A stretch of DNA of 64,000 bases, from positions 1 to 64,000 of the forward strand of contig VSIX01000004.1 of assembly GCA_008086245.1 (NCBI GenBank). Direction: 5' to 3'. Below are positions 17,701 through 26,591 of this stretch, in pieces. This DNA comes from Candidatus Mcinerneyibacterium aminivorans (GTDB taxonomy: Bacteria; Macinerneyibacteriota; Macinerneyibacteria; Macinerneyibacteriales; Macinerneyibacteriaceae). Numbering within the stretch: position 1 is the first letter of the stretch; the number at the start of each line of letters is the position of its first letter. The position numbers and the translations under genes were made by a program. The notes beneath the pieces are model-generated. The model was not told where the DNA came from and did not search any database. It was given only the letters and a program-made list of their open reading frames with translations.

Positions 17701-19123
17701 AATATTTATATGGTTTTATGAATCTTTCAATGAAAAAGAGAAAAATGATTGGCTGGATTCAGTATACAAGCAGCTGGATGAGGAAAATTTTGAAAATTAC
17801 AAATTAAGAATAAAAATACTGATGCAGATTAGGATGAAGGGTGTAAATGCTAAAATAATTAGAGATATTGGTAGAATTAAATTTGATCTGCAGGATTATT
17901 TTGATATTTATCTTTATTTATATCTGGGTATTAATAAGGCTTATTATAGAAAAAATAACAATAAAGAATTTCTTTCATTAATCAACTATTTGTTGAATTA
18001 CTATAAAATGTTTTACAATAAATTTAAAAATAAAAATTTGCTGGAGTTGACAATTTTTCCTTCGCTTAGAAAGACTTTTAAAAAATATTTTCCGGTTTTC
18101 TTTGAAAGTTTTTTGTTAAATAATGGAAAAATGATTAGAAGTTATGGAAATATAGGCTCTTATATGGATAAAATCCATTTTTATGAGGAGGAAAAAAGCA
18201 AAAGTTTTATCAGTAATATGTTAAAAGAAACTTTAAATACAAGCAAGTATGATAGGGCTATATTTTATAGTGTTGATGGGAATAAAAAAAGAAAAGAAGT
18301 ATCTGTAGTTACAGATAAACTTATTTATGTTAGTAACAGGAAAACATATTTCGAGAAATATTATGATAATTTGGGGAAGGATATCTTAATACATAAGATG
18401 AAAGGTAATTATATAAAAAAGGCTGTTTTGATTCCTATAATTGATAAAAGTATTTATAAGAGATATGAATACAAGAAAAAGCATAAAATGAAATTGAATA
18501 ATGTAAAATTTAAATATTTGAATGGAGTTGTCTATCTGGATAAGAAAAATACTGTTATAGTTGAAAATGAAGAAACAATTTTCAAATTTGTTCAAAGCTA
18601 CTTCTCACAATACTGGGAAAAACATACTATCCAAAGGAAATTTCTAAGAGATAATTTGACAAATTTATTTTTAAAAGAAGAGTTCATGAAAAGAAGTAAA
18701 GAATATATAAATAATGATAATATTAAAAATAAAAAATACTCAATAATTATGGCAGATCTGGATAATTTTAAAAATATTAATGATACATTCGGGCACCAGA
18801 AAGGTGATGAAGTTTTAAAAGGAATTTCAGGTATAATAAAAAAGAATATCAGACCTTTTGATATTGCTGCAAGATACGGTGGTGAAGAATTTATTATAGG
18901 ACTTGAAAATACTGATCTATATACTGCCGGAAAAATTGCAGAAAGAATTCGAAGAAAGATAGAGGAAAAACAGCTGATGAAAAATATAAGAAATCTTACA
19001 ATTAGTATAGGTGTATCAAATTATCCAAAGGATTCTATTCTTTTAACAGAATTGATAAGCAAAGCAGATTCTCGCTTATATAAGGCAAAAAGACAGGGTA
19101 AAAATCAGGTTTGTAAAATATAA
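14762..19123 (+). CDS. Giant pseudokinase/pseudo-ATPase/TPR/GAF-like/GGDEF protein (1453 aa)
   Basis: In order: a Ser/Thr-kinase-like domain (about 1-170), a STAND/AAA-like ATPase region (about 200-420), a long TPR-like helical solenoid (about 560-1050), a GAF-like segment (about 1150-1280) and a C-terminal GGDEF domain (about 1290-1453). The kinase keeps YHGDLSENSIEI, corresponding to the HRDLKxxN loop, but lacks the Gly-rich loop and has no DFG. In the ATPase region the Walker A position reads SGDKSVIFNLS and the Walker B strand reads IAVIFNDLNS, so ATP hydrolysis is doubtful. GGDEF is intact: MADLDNFKNINDTFGH, RYGGEEF near residue 1372, and an RPFD inhibitory-site motif five residues before it. 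Inference: a large scaffold that converts binding of unknown partners into c-di-GMP synthesis. No membrane segment is evident. Related kinase-ATPase-GAF sensor proteins with active domains are known in spirochaetes and cyanobacteria. Confidence 0.8.
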   Translation: MRLINKRYRINSKISKSRNGIYYKVKDIYDKKIRTLKFFNSDKYSDTELEEFRKEFVFRSNIDLPCFNEVDEFSTVWNIDNNNLNSDYCFYTIKNDNTSKILSGYKFKNKKDKLNIFRKIKFYLDYLHKNGFYHGDLSENSIEISENKNIIFTKFNIHGSKKKDLRDFKKLKEKYNIDNRDLQKIDIKKEELFRFLKQNFNFKLNFNTQLREDIDQKFYNVLSGDKSVIFNLSNFDRDYYIAASSYLRANLLTHNYKVFTIEGNSDILNILKKFIKNVNKHKQFSNFIKENRDFVKMIFNKKLSNLNFNKIFSFIRNLVEKMTLKNNIAVIFNDLNSISKEKIKYFRKIINNFDGNKLILILNDNKLLFENNFNNNNIAYIKYDVSPTRSEYSKYNLKKLSNLFFYIEINKKLDVLRKHNYFDIHKIISYIINIYSRKPETGSEILNEETLTELIHSEYYIIDFYFEKEYKRLLSFLCNMNKPVFLKYLRNHVKNLDEKVRVLIDAKILKFNQSKYLGFYDVNYDDYISKKFNNLDDDFRKNIHYSIIQIYEEKLENLNNDELIALAYNYYYVNEHEKLKNLLIDYFIRNYRINRSFFKSKIKNLLNLLISNLDRVDTINKNIRAIYLLTNTLFKNPEDLKKREVELKAIEKLNVTDKQIKFIIIKELFEIYYRLNDKDRLDEYFNEASKLLPYLEFIDQIHVYNMLIDYYFNQNQPAMVKKMCNLIMRKIYDKRDKYRYIYLNIINKLALYYSSNNKHQKQLNTYRLLLKRANEFKFRRYIMIAHNGMGVIFVHKGEHEKARKHFSKILELASKVYDYDFLITGNINIAIVNQNFDEVKKYYLQALKYAEKINKYNNILLILTNLFEIISDRKLYNLIKKHEAKIKNSEYCLNNFRHYGHFYYMIILLLMRMNKLDSIYEYYEILKNLNISKDNTYYSYYELLILVYEKLLGNVAIDYTKIKNLMYEVESYFLEIYVIIIFIWFYESFNEKEKNDWLDSVYKQLDEENFENYKLRIKILMQIRMKGVNAKIIRDIGRIKFDLQDYFDIYLYLYLGINKAYYRKNNNKEFLSLINYLLNYYKMFYNKFKNKNLLELTIFPSLRKTFKKYFPVFFESFLLNNGKMIRSYGNIGSYMDKIHFYEEEKSKSFISNMLKETLNTSKYDRAIFYSVDGNKKRKEVSVVTDKLIYVSNRKTYFEKYYDNLGKDILIHKMKGNYIKKAVLIPIIDKSIYKRYEYKKKHKMKLNNVKFKYLNGVVYLDKKNTVIVENEETIFKFVQSYFSQYWEKHTIQRKFLRDNLTNLFLKEEFMKRSKEYINNDNIKNKKYSIIMADLDNFKNINDTFGHQKGDEVLKGISGIIKKNIRPFDIAARYGGEEFIIGLENTDLYTAGKIAERIRRKIEEKQLMKNIRNLTISIGVSNYPKDSILLTELISKADSRLYKAKRQGKNQVCKI

Positions 19124-19331
19124 AATGAGAAATAATTAAGCTTTATGAATATGGTTTAGATTTTCATTTATAAATATCAACTTATTTTTTATCAAAATTA
19201 ACCTGTAATGACCAAATAAAAATATTAGTAAATAAATATGTTAAAACGGTTATATTTTTTTATGGAAATTCCGAATTAAATATATTACAATAATCTTATA
19301 AAAATTCATAAAAGATGGGAGATGAACAGCT

Positions 19332-19913
19332 ATGAATATCATAGATGTTATAAAGAAAAGAAGAAGTATTAGAAAATTTCAAAGTAAAAATGTTAAAAAT
19401 GAAATTATAAAGGAATTGCTGAAAACGGCCACAAAAGCACCATCTGCTAAAAATGATCAGCCCTGGAGATTTGTTATATTGAAAAACGAAAGAAAAGATA
19501 AAATTGCCGATTTTATGATTGAAAATGCAAATGAACTTGAAAAAGAGGGCTGCGGAACGGGGAGTATAAAACCTTCTGCAAAAACAATAAAACAGGCTCC
19601 AGTATTAATTGTTGTTTATAATACAAATCATAAATTATATAAAGATGTGGAAAAAAAATATCGTGATATTTGGCGTTCCGTTGACATTCAATCCATAGGG
19701 GCTGTCATTCAGACACTTCTTCTGGCTTCTGTTGATAAGGGAATTGGGACCCTTTGGATTTGTGATATATTTATAGCAGAAGAAAAAATTAATAGTTACC
19801 TGAAAAATAAAGAAGATGAACTTGTTGCTGCTATAAGTTTGGGATATCCAGCAGAAGAACCTCCACCAGTAAAAAGAAAACATCTAGATGAGGTAACTGA
19901 ATGGCAAACTTGA
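19332..19913 (+). CDS. Nitroreductase-family flavoprotein (193 aa)
   Basis: This is an FMN-dependent NAD(P)H oxidoreductase of the nitroreductase fold. The opening DVIKKRRSIRKFQ provides the FMN-phosphate-binding Arg cluster, APSAKNDQPWRFVIL is the conserved second FMN segment, and IGAVIQTLLLASVDKGIGTLWICD followed by SLGYPAEEPP are the typical central and C-terminal motifs. The length is normal for the family. GGGAGATGAACAGCT precedes ATG. It is a single gene. The substrate (nitro compounds, quinones or a flavin-linked role) cannot be set from sequence. Confidence 0.9.
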   Translation: MNIIDVIKKRRSIRKFQSKNVKNEIIKELLKTATKAPSAKNDQPWRFVILKNERKDKIADFMIENANELEKEGCGTGSIKPSAKTIKQAPVLIVVYNTNHKLYKDVEKKYRDIWRSVDIQSIGAVIQTLLLASVDKGIGTLWICDIFIAEEKINSYLKNKEDELVAAISLGYPAEEPPPVKRKHLDEVTEWQT

Positions 19914-20111
19914 TGCATTTTTTTTAATTATTTTTTGTTTTCACTAACATCTTGGGAAAAAGTTTCTGCAAATAAATTATAATCATTATAAAGAAACAAG
20001 CTATTTTTTCATAATCAAACTCCTTATTTTTGTAAATATTGTAGTAAAAAATTAAATATTTAAAACTATAGAATATCATAAAGATAAAATTACTTTAATT
20101 CTGATTTTATA

Positions 20112-20139
20112 TTGAAATGATAGAAAAGATGATTACTAT
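20112..20139 (+). promoter_or_regulatory. Promoter for the AEC transporter pair
   Basis: TTGAAA (20112-20117), 16-bp spacer, TACTAT (20134-20139), upstream of GAGG and the ATG at 20167. Confidence 0.4.
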
Positions 20140-20166
20140 TTAGTTAGAAATAAAATAGAGGTTTTT

Positions 20167-21072
20167 ATGGTTGAAATTATTATAAATAAAATATTACCTA
20201 TAATAGTAATATATTTTATAGGATTTTTTTTAAAAGAGCTTAAGGTTTTTAATAAAAAAAGCGGAAGTTTATTTTTAAAGCTTGTATTTTATCTGGGGTT
20301 ACCCTCTTTAATAATTACTTCGTTTTCCAAAATAGAAATATCAAAAAAACTTTTCTTTATACCGCTATCGGCCGGGATAGTATTTTTTTCTATTTTTTTT
20401 ATTTCTCTCTTTTTCACAAAATTTGCCGGGATTAAGGGGAAAGATAGAGGAGTTTTTTTGATTTCAACCATGATAATGAATATTGGATTTGTCCTTCCGT
20501 TTTTTATTACAGTTTTTGGGGAAGAAGGACTTGCCAAAATGAGCCTTTTCAATTTTGGAAATGGATTTTTAGTAATGACTTTTGCTTATGTTACAGCCTG
20601 TAGATATGGGGGAAGTAATACAGAATTAAAAAATATTATTAAAAAGGTTGTTTATTCTCCGCCGATATGGGCAATAATAATTGGATTGATGCTAAATGTA
20701 TCAAGGATTTCCATACCCGTTTCTGTAAATAATATATTAACCGAATTCGGGAATACAGTTGTTCCTTTAACGATGCTTGCGCTGGGGATATTTTTCAATC
20801 TCCGATTTGAAAATTTTAAAATTTCATTCTCAGCATTTTTTATAAGAACTTTTGTAGGATTGATAATAGGATGTCTAATGACCGTTATTTTTGGCCTGAA
20901 GGGGTTAAATGGACTTACCGTAATTGTTGGAGCTTCTGCTCCCGTTGGCTATAACACGTTGACGTTTTCTACGATGGAAGATTTAAATGTGGAGCTGGCT
21001 GCCAGTGTTGTTTCGATATCTATTATTTTTAGTTTATTTTTTGTCCCTTTTCTTATTTTGATTTTAAAATAA
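20167..21072 (+). CDS. AEC-family (auxin efflux carrier-like) permease (301 aa)
   Basis: The gene encodes a membrane carrier with about ten hydrophobic segments and the family's opening IIVIYFIGFFLKELKVF, in which a Lys-Lys pair follows the first helix. The inverted five-helix repeats are suggested by the matching LGLPSLIITSF and GASAPVGYNTLTFS segments. Bacterial AEC members move malonate, malate and other organic anions. GAGG lies five bases before ATG. The DUF89 gene starts ten bases after its stop, so the two are cotranscribed. The substrate is not predictable here. Confidence 0.85.
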   Translation: MVEIIINKILPIIVIYFIGFFLKELKVFNKKSGSLFLKLVFYLGLPSLIITSFSKIEISKKLFFIPLSAGIVFFSIFFISLFFTKFAGIKGKDRGVFLISTMIMNIGFVLPFFITVFGEEGLAKMSLFNFGNGFLVMTFAYVTACRYGGSNTELKNIIKKVVYSPPIWAIIIGLMLNVSRISIPVSVNNILTEFGNTVVPLTMLALGIFFNLRFENFKISFSAFFIRTFVGLIIGCLMTVIFGLKGLNGLTVIVGASAPVGYNTLTFSTMEDLNVELAASVVSISIIFSLFFVPFLILILK

Positions 21073-21082
21073 AGGAGAATAT

Positions 21083-21949
21083 ATGAGAACCACATATGAA
21101 TGTATCCCATGTGCATTTAAGCAGGGAATTAATGTAGCAAAATCTCTTAATATGGAAGAGAAAAAATTAAAAACTATGATTCAGGAAATACTAAAATATT
21201 TATCTAAGATGGATTATGCAGAAACGACACCCCCGGAGCTTGCAAAAGTTGTTTATGAAATAATATATAAATATACAGAAGTTGAGGATCCTTTTAAACA
21301 AAGTAAAGAATACTATAATAAAAAGCTTCTTACAATTCAGGATGACTTAAAAAAATATTTGAAAAACCACAATGATTTTGATGAACTATTAAAATTCGTA
21401 ATTTCTGGAAACATAATTGATTTTGGAGCCATACATGATTTATCGGAGGAGGAAATATTTAAAACTATTGAAAATATAGAGGATAACATGTTATCAATCG
21501 ATCATTCAAGTTTAATGGAAAAAGCAGTTAAAAATGCGAACAGTATCTTCTATATAGGGGATAACTGCGGGGAGATTGTTTTTGACAAACTTTTTATATC
21601 ATATTTAAAAGATTCATATAAAATTAATAAAATTTATTTTGGAGTTAGGGGTGGTCCGATTATTAATGATATTACCAGGGAAGATGCCCTTGAAACCGGG
21701 ATTAATGAATTGGCAGAAATATATGATACAGGCGTGAAAGCTCCCGGGGTTTTACTTGACAATTTAAAGAAAGATTTTAAGGATAAATTATTTGAAGCAG
21801 ATCTTGTTATAGCCAAAGGACAGGGAAATTTTGAATCTCTGAGTAGTATTAAAAGAGATAATATGTTTTTTTTATTTATGGCTAAATGTTCGGTTGTAGC
21901 AGATAAATTAGGGGTAAAAGAAAAGAGTCTTATCTGCAAAAAAATTTAA
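21083..21949 (+). CDS. DUF89/ARMT1-like metal-dependent phosphatase (288 aa)
   Basis: The N-terminus MRTTYECIPCAFKQG carries the CxxC of the archaeal/bacterial DUF89 branch, and the signature IFYIGDNCGEIVFDKLFI (around residues 153-170) supplies the Asn-Cys-Gly-Glu metal/phosphate site. A second conserved block reads VIAKGQGNFESL. Family members are damage-control phosphatases that remove phosphate from mis-formed or reactive sugar phosphates, using Mn or Co. TAAAGGAG precedes the ATG. Length fits the roughly 290-residue bacterial form. It pairs with the upstream AEC permease. Confidence 0.88.
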   Translation: MRTTYECIPCAFKQGINVAKSLNMEEKKLKTMIQEILKYLSKMDYAETTPPELAKVVYEIIYKYTEVEDPFKQSKEYYNKKLLTIQDDLKKYLKNHNDFDELLKFVISGNIIDFGAIHDLSEEEIFKTIENIEDNMLSIDHSSLMEKAVKNANSIFYIGDNCGEIVFDKLFISYLKDSYKINKIYFGVRGGPIINDITREDALETGINELAEIYDTGVKAPGVLLDNLKKDFKDKLFEADLVIAKGQGNFESLSSIKRDNMFFLFMAKCSVVADKLGVKEKSLICKKI

Positions 21950-22039
21950 TTTTAAAATTATTCGTAATATTATTATCATTTTTTGTTTTTTTATATAAAA
22001 ATTTATTATATAATAGAAAATAGAATGAAGGAGGTTTTT

Positions 22040-23020
22040 TTGAAAAAATATATTATAATCCTTTTAATCGCACCTTTTTTAGTTATAGGCTGTAAATCGG
22101 AGTTAGAATCAGCTGCGAAAACAGAAAATGAGAATCAGAAAAATACAATAAATTATAAAATTGAAAAAATCAAGAATGAAAATTTCCCTTCTCAATTAAT
22201 TAATATTGAAAAAAAGCTTGATTATGTTAAAAATAAATATCAGGAGTATTTAATTTCCTATAAATCTGATGGGTTGAAAATTTTTGGAAAGATGAATATC
22301 CCCGATCAGGAAATTCCGGAAAATGGATTTCCTGTTGTTATAATAAATCATGGATATATTCCACCAAATAAATACGATACGGATAATTCCTACAGGCTGG
22401 TGGACGGTTTTTTTGCTTCTTCCGGGTTTATTACCCTGAAATCAGATTATAGAGGCTGGAATAACTCGGAAAAACTTGAAAATTCTGTATATAACAGGCT
22501 GGGGCTTGTAAGGGATATAAAATATTTGCTGGAAGCAATCCCCAATATAGAGGAAGCCGATGAGAATAATGTTTTTGTTTTTGGACATTCCATGGGCGGG
22601 GAGGTAACATTAAAACTTCTGCAAACAATAGATGACAATAAATTACGTGCTGCTTCTTTGTGGGCTCCCTGCTATGAATATTATCCCGAGGTTTCCTTAT
22701 ACTTTATAAGAGATGATGGGGAGAATGAAGAAATGGCCCAAAAAAGAAGGAAGAAAATCTTATCTTATATTCCCGAAAAGGATTTCCCTTTATATTCAGT
22801 TACTAATTATGTTAATTATATTGATATCCCCATTATTCTTCATCATGGAACAATGGATAAAAGTGTTCCCTTTCAGTGGAGTTTAAATCTTGTTGAAGAA
22901 TTAAAAAAACACGGTAAAGACTATACTTTTTACAGTTATAAAGATGACCACAATCTTTCTAATAATTTTTTTAGTGTTCTTGCAAGGGATGTGAAATTTT
23001 TTAAGAAGAACATTCAGTAA
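22040..23020 (+). CDS. Lipoprotein alpha/beta hydrolase, prolyl-oligopeptidase-like (326 aa)
   Basis: I start at TTG 22040, just after AAGGAGG; the protein then opens with a lipoprotein signal (LKKYIIILLIAPFLVIGC) and Cys19 would be lipidated. The longer reading from 21983 would hide this signal. The mature domain is an alpha/beta hydrolase: VVIINHGYIPP oxyanion strand, SDYRGWNNS, the nucleophile elbow GHSMGG, an Asp in HHGTMDKSVP and a His in KDDHNLS, the arrangement of S9/dienelactone-type hydrolases. It is likely an envelope peptidase or esterase. The following beta-propeller lipoprotein gene runs in the same direction 87 bp downstream. Confidence 0.8.
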   Translation: MKKYIIILLIAPFLVIGCKSELESAAKTENENQKNTINYKIEKIKNENFPSQLINIEKKLDYVKNKYQEYLISYKSDGLKIFGKMNIPDQEIPENGFPVVIINHGYIPPNKYDTDNSYRLVDGFFASSGFITLKSDYRGWNNSEKLENSVYNRLGLVRDIKYLLEAIPNIEEADENNVFVFGHSMGGEVTLKLLQTIDDNKLRAASLWAPCYEYYPEVSLYFIRDDGENEEMAQKRRKKILSYIPEKDFPLYSVTNYVNYIDIPIILHHGTMDKSVPFQWSLNLVEELKKHGKDYTFYSYKDDHNLSNNFFSVLARDVKFFKKNIQ

Positions 23021-23107
23021 TTCCAGTATTGTTGAACAATAAGATTCTTTCTTTTTTCTGAAACATCCGGATTATCAAAGCTGTCTATTTATAAAAGGAG
23101 ATAGATT

Positions 23108-24238
23108 ATGCAAAGAAAAATATTTATTATATTTATAGCTGTTGCAATAATTATTGCTGCAGGCTGCGGGGGAAATTATTCTGTTGATCAAAAAAATGGT
23201 TATAGGTTTATTGAAAATAAAATTAAAAATCCGGAAAACAAGCAGTTAAAGAAAATAAGGTCAAAAAAACTGAAAAATAAATATCTTTATTATCCCTATT
23301 TCAGCAAAAATAAAATTGTTACATTTTATTATGATGAATCCAGGAATAAGAATATAGGCGTTTTTGATAAAAATTTAAATTTACTTGAAAGTACAAATCT
23401 CAAAAAAGGGAAAGGTCCCGGAGAAATTATGATGGAAGCTGCTATAGGAATATATAAAGATAAAATATATATAGCAGATTTGCAGAAAAAATCATTTGAA
23501 ATCTTTGATAGCAGGCTAGAATATCATGATACAGTTTTAATGAATAATGTGGTTAGTGCGATGTATAGAAATCCGAGTGAGATTGATATAAATCAAAACG
23601 GATTTTATTTTTCACCTACAATTCCTTATTCCGTAATAAATTTAAAATTTAATGGTGAATTAAATGCTAAAATAAAAAGTGATAAAAATGTAGAGGAGAA
23701 TCCTCATAGAATTTGGGGTTGGAATTACTGTCTTCTTGATGCTTATAAGGATAATGTATTTGTAACATACCCCTCCAGGTCTTCAAAATACATAATTAGA
23801 AAATATGATAAAAACCTAAATCTGATTTGGGAAAATATAATCTATGATCAGTATAAAGATATATTGAAAAAAAGCTATATTCAAAAAAATGATGGCTCTA
23901 CACAGCCTAAAGGATCTTATAAGGTAAATGATATAAAAGTTTATAAAGACAAAATTTATTTATTAAGGGGTGTAGGAGGAGAACAGGTGTGGAATGGGAA
24001 ACATTCAAAGTATCATATTGAGGAAATTGAGGGTGTGAACAATGGTTTTATCGATGTATTTGACAGCCAAAACGGGAAATATCTTTTTAGAATTAAAACA
24101 GAATTTTTAAATACTAAAATAACTTATGATTTTGATATAAGTAATGATAAATTTTATTTTTACAGCAATGTATTTTATCTTGATGGCAATAAAATTGATA
24201 AAGATTCGAATGTGTTAACGGTTGCAAAATTGAAGTAA
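23108..24238 (+). CDS. 6-bladed beta-propeller lipoprotein (376 aa)
   Basis: Residues 1-20 form a lipoprotein signal with lipobox AAGC. The body has the repeated strand pattern and the KGKGPGEIM segment that mark the 6-bladed beta-propeller lipoproteins found widely in Bacteroidetes and other diderms, with repeated D-K-I-Y-I/L strands (YKDKIYIADLQKK, YKDKIYLLRG). AAAAGGAGATAGATT lies before the ATG. These proteins usually bind ligands at the cell surface; no catalytic residues are apparent. Confidence 0.75.
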   Translation: MQRKIFIIFIAVAIIIAAGCGGNYSVDQKNGYRFIENKIKNPENKQLKKIRSKKLKNKYLYYPYFSKNKIVTFYYDESRNKNIGVFDKNLNLLESTNLKKGKGPGEIMMEAAIGIYKDKIYIADLQKKSFEIFDSRLEYHDTVLMNNVVSAMYRNPSEIDINQNGFYFSPTIPYSVINLKFNGELNAKIKSDKNVEENPHRIWGWNYCLLDAYKDNVFVTYPSRSSKYIIRKYDKNLNLIWENIIYDQYKDILKKSYIQKNDGSTQPKGSYKVNDIKVYKDKIYLLRGVGGEQVWNGKHSKYHIEEIEGVNNGFIDVFDSQNGKYLFRIKTEFLNTKITYDFDISNDKFYFYSNVFYLDGNKIDKDSNVLTVAKLK

Positions 24239-24415
24239 AGATTACTATTTTTCGATTAAATAATTAAGTAATTTCATGATGTGTAACGCTTGATACGTAA
24301 CCGGTATGATTGTAGTGATTACAGACAGCAGAAAACACAATTTCTCTTTATTTTTAATTCTACAACATTATAATATTTATATAGGAAAAATTATTTTCTG
24401 CTGGAGGAGCTGGGT

Positions 24416-25258
24416 TTGAGGTTTAAAAAAATATTTTTTGTTTTTTTTCTAATATTTATATTTTTATTTTTTTTAGTTGCGGTTAATGGTATTTCTCCTT
24501 CTGATATAAATAAAAATTTAAAAATTTCCGAATCAAAACTGCTGGATCTGGATAAAGTATATGTGAAAAAAGTGATTGATGGAGATACTTTTAAAACTAA
24601 TGATAATAAATCTATTAGGTTGATCGGCATCAATACTCCAGAAATAGAGCATCACGATCAAAAAGTAGAATATTTTGGCAGGGAGGCAGCAAAATATACT
24701 AAAGACCGAATAGAAGGGAAAACGGTATTTCTAGAATACGGGATTCAAAAGCGGGATAAATATCAGAGAGTTTTGGCTTATGTATATCTTTTAGATGGAA
24801 CCTTTTTTAATGCAGAGCTTGTTAAAAAAGGGTATGCCGACCTTATGACAATTCCTCCCAATATTAAATATACGGATCTGTTTCAAAAACTGGCAAAAGA
24901 AGCAAGAATTGAAAATAGGGGACTCTGGGATAATCCGGGTTTATCAAAAAAAAATAATTTAAAAGAGATAAACTGGAGAAAAGCAGGGGAGTTTGTCGGT
25001 GAGGAAGTTGCTGTAACAGGGAAAGTCATCGATACTTATGATTCTGGAAAAGCAATATTTTTAAATTATCATAAAGATTACAAACATACATTTACTGCAG
25101 TTATTTTTAAAAGTGATGAATATAAGTTCAATTTTGAACCCGAAAAATATTATTTGAACAAAAAAATAAAAGTAAAAGGAAAGATTAAAGTATATAAGGG
25201 AGCACCGGAGATAATTGTTGAAGAGCCCTCACAAATCAAATTAATAAATCCCCGGTAA
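24416..25258 (+). CDS. Thermonuclease (SNase) with C-terminal OB-like domain (280 aa)
   Basis: An N-terminal hydrophobic segment (about 5-23) serves as signal or anchor. The staphylococcal nuclease domain (about 48-180) has VIDGDTF, the catalytic Arg in RLIGINTPE, the general-base Glu in VFLEYG and the second Arg in RDKYQRVLAYV, all in the family order. After GLWDNPG a second domain of about 90 residues (VAVTGKVIDTYDSGKAIFLN through VYKGAPEIIVEEP) looks like an OB-fold nucleic-acid-binding module, often seen with secreted SNases. The start is TTG at 24416, eight bases after GGAGG. It is expected to degrade nucleic acids outside the cytoplasm. Confidence 0.9.
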   Translation: MRFKKIFFVFFLIFIFLFFLVAVNGISPSDINKNLKISESKLLDLDKVYVKKVIDGDTFKTNDNKSIRLIGINTPEIEHHDQKVEYFGREAAKYTKDRIEGKTVFLEYGIQKRDKYQRVLAYVYLLDGTFFNAELVKKGYADLMTIPPNIKYTDLFQKLAKEARIENRGLWDNPGLSKKNNLKEINWRKAGEFVGEEVAVTGKVIDTYDSGKAIFLNYHKDYKHTFTAVIFKSDEYKFNFEPEKYYLNKKIKVKGKIKVYKGAPEIIVEEPSQIKLINPR

Positions 25259-25314
25259 CTTCATGATTGTCCTGCAGATAATCTATATTTTAAGAAAATA
25301 TAAAGGATTGGTAT

Positions 25315-26430
25315 ATGAGTAAAGTGTATTTGGGAAAATGTGAAGAGTACGATAAGAAAAAAATTAAAACAATTTTGAAAAAAGCTTTTAAAGAACTGGG
25401 AGGTATTGATTTTGTTAAAAATAAAAAAATACTTCTAAACCCAAATCTTTTAGCTCCTGCTGAACCTGAAAAAGCAGTTACAACCCATCCCTCAGTTCTG
25501 GAAGCAACCGGTCAAATAGTTCAGGAACACGGTGGGGAAGTTTTTGTAGGAGACAGCCCGGGAATGGGAACATTTAAAATTTTATATCGAAAAACCGGGA
25601 TTGAAAAGGTTGTCAGGGAAAATGGGTTTAAGTTTGCTAATTTTAAAGATAAAATTCAGGTCCCCAATAAAGATGGTAAGATTGTAAAAAATTTTACGCT
25701 TGCTAAGGCATATAGGGAAGTTGATATAGTTTTTTCACTTGCAAAATTAAAAACTCACGGGATGGCCTACTATACAGGAGCCATCAAAAATCTTTTTGGA
25801 ATGGTGCCGGGTTTACTCAAGCCTCAATTCCATTATAAATTTTCCGATAAAGAACTGTTTGCCCAGATGCTTGTTGATCTGAATTTTGCCATAAAACCCG
25901 AACTGGCAATTATTGATGGTATAGTCGCAATGGAAGGGGATGGTCCCAGAAATGGTAATCCAAGAAATATAAATTCGTTATTGATTTCAAGGGATTTTGT
26001 AGCTGCTGATAGTGTTGCATGCAGACTGGTTAATATTGACCCCCGGGAAATTATTCATATCAGGAAGGGAAGCGAAAGTAATCTAGGTGAGATGGAAAAA
26101 AAAAGAATAGAAATTGTAGGAGATATTTTTGATGATTTGAAAGTATCAAAATTCAAACAACCTCCAAAAGAAACTAAAGTGGATAGCGTCGTACCGCTGC
26201 CGGGATTTATAAAAAAAATTGTTAAAAAGATTCTAGTCCCGAAACCCAAATTCGATCATAAAAAATGCATTTTATGTAAAGAATGTATAAAGATATGCCC
26301 CTCCAAACCGAAAAGTTTAAAAATAAAGGATAACAAAATAAAAATTAATCGAAATTCCTGTATCAAATGTTTTTGCTGCCAGGAAATGTGTCCGGCGGGA
26401 GCTATAAATGCAAGAAGATTCGTTTTGTAA
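25315..26430 (+). CDS. DUF362 iron-sulfur protein with ferredoxin domain (371 aa)
   Basis: The first 300 residues match DUF362: LLNPNLLAPAEPEKAVTTHP, VGDSPGMGT, LAKLKTHGMAYYTGAIKNLFG and IIDGIVAMEGDGPRNG. The C-terminal part, from about residue 315, is a two-cluster 4Fe-4S ferredoxin with CILCKECIKICP and CIKCFCCQEMCPAGA. Such proteins are common in anaerobes and are thought to be redox carriers or reductase subunits, but no reaction is established. It is cytoplasmic and transcribed with at most the SNase gene upstream. The 4Fe-4S domain supports an anaerobic lifestyle. Confidence 0.9.
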   Translation: MSKVYLGKCEEYDKKKIKTILKKAFKELGGIDFVKNKKILLNPNLLAPAEPEKAVTTHPSVLEATGQIVQEHGGEVFVGDSPGMGTFKILYRKTGIEKVVRENGFKFANFKDKIQVPNKDGKIVKNFTLAKAYREVDIVFSLAKLKTHGMAYYTGAIKNLFGMVPGLLKPQFHYKFSDKELFAQMLVDLNFAIKPELAIIDGIVAMEGDGPRNGNPRNINSLLISRDFVAADSVACRLVNIDPREIIHIRKGSESNLGEMEKKRIEIVGDIFDDLKVSKFKQPPKETKVDSVVPLPGFIKKIVKKILVPKPKFDHKKCILCKECIKICPSKPKSLKIKDNKIKINRNSCIKCFCCQEMCPAGAINARRFVL

Positions 26431-26591
26431 AATAGAAATTATTTAATTTCTTATAAAAAAATGAGCTTTATATTCTTAAATTTATCCCGGATAAAATTAT
26501 AAATATTATCAATATATAATATTTTTATTAAAATATTGAAAATAAACATATTAAATGTTATCGTAAATGTATAGTAAAAAAGGAATCTAAG

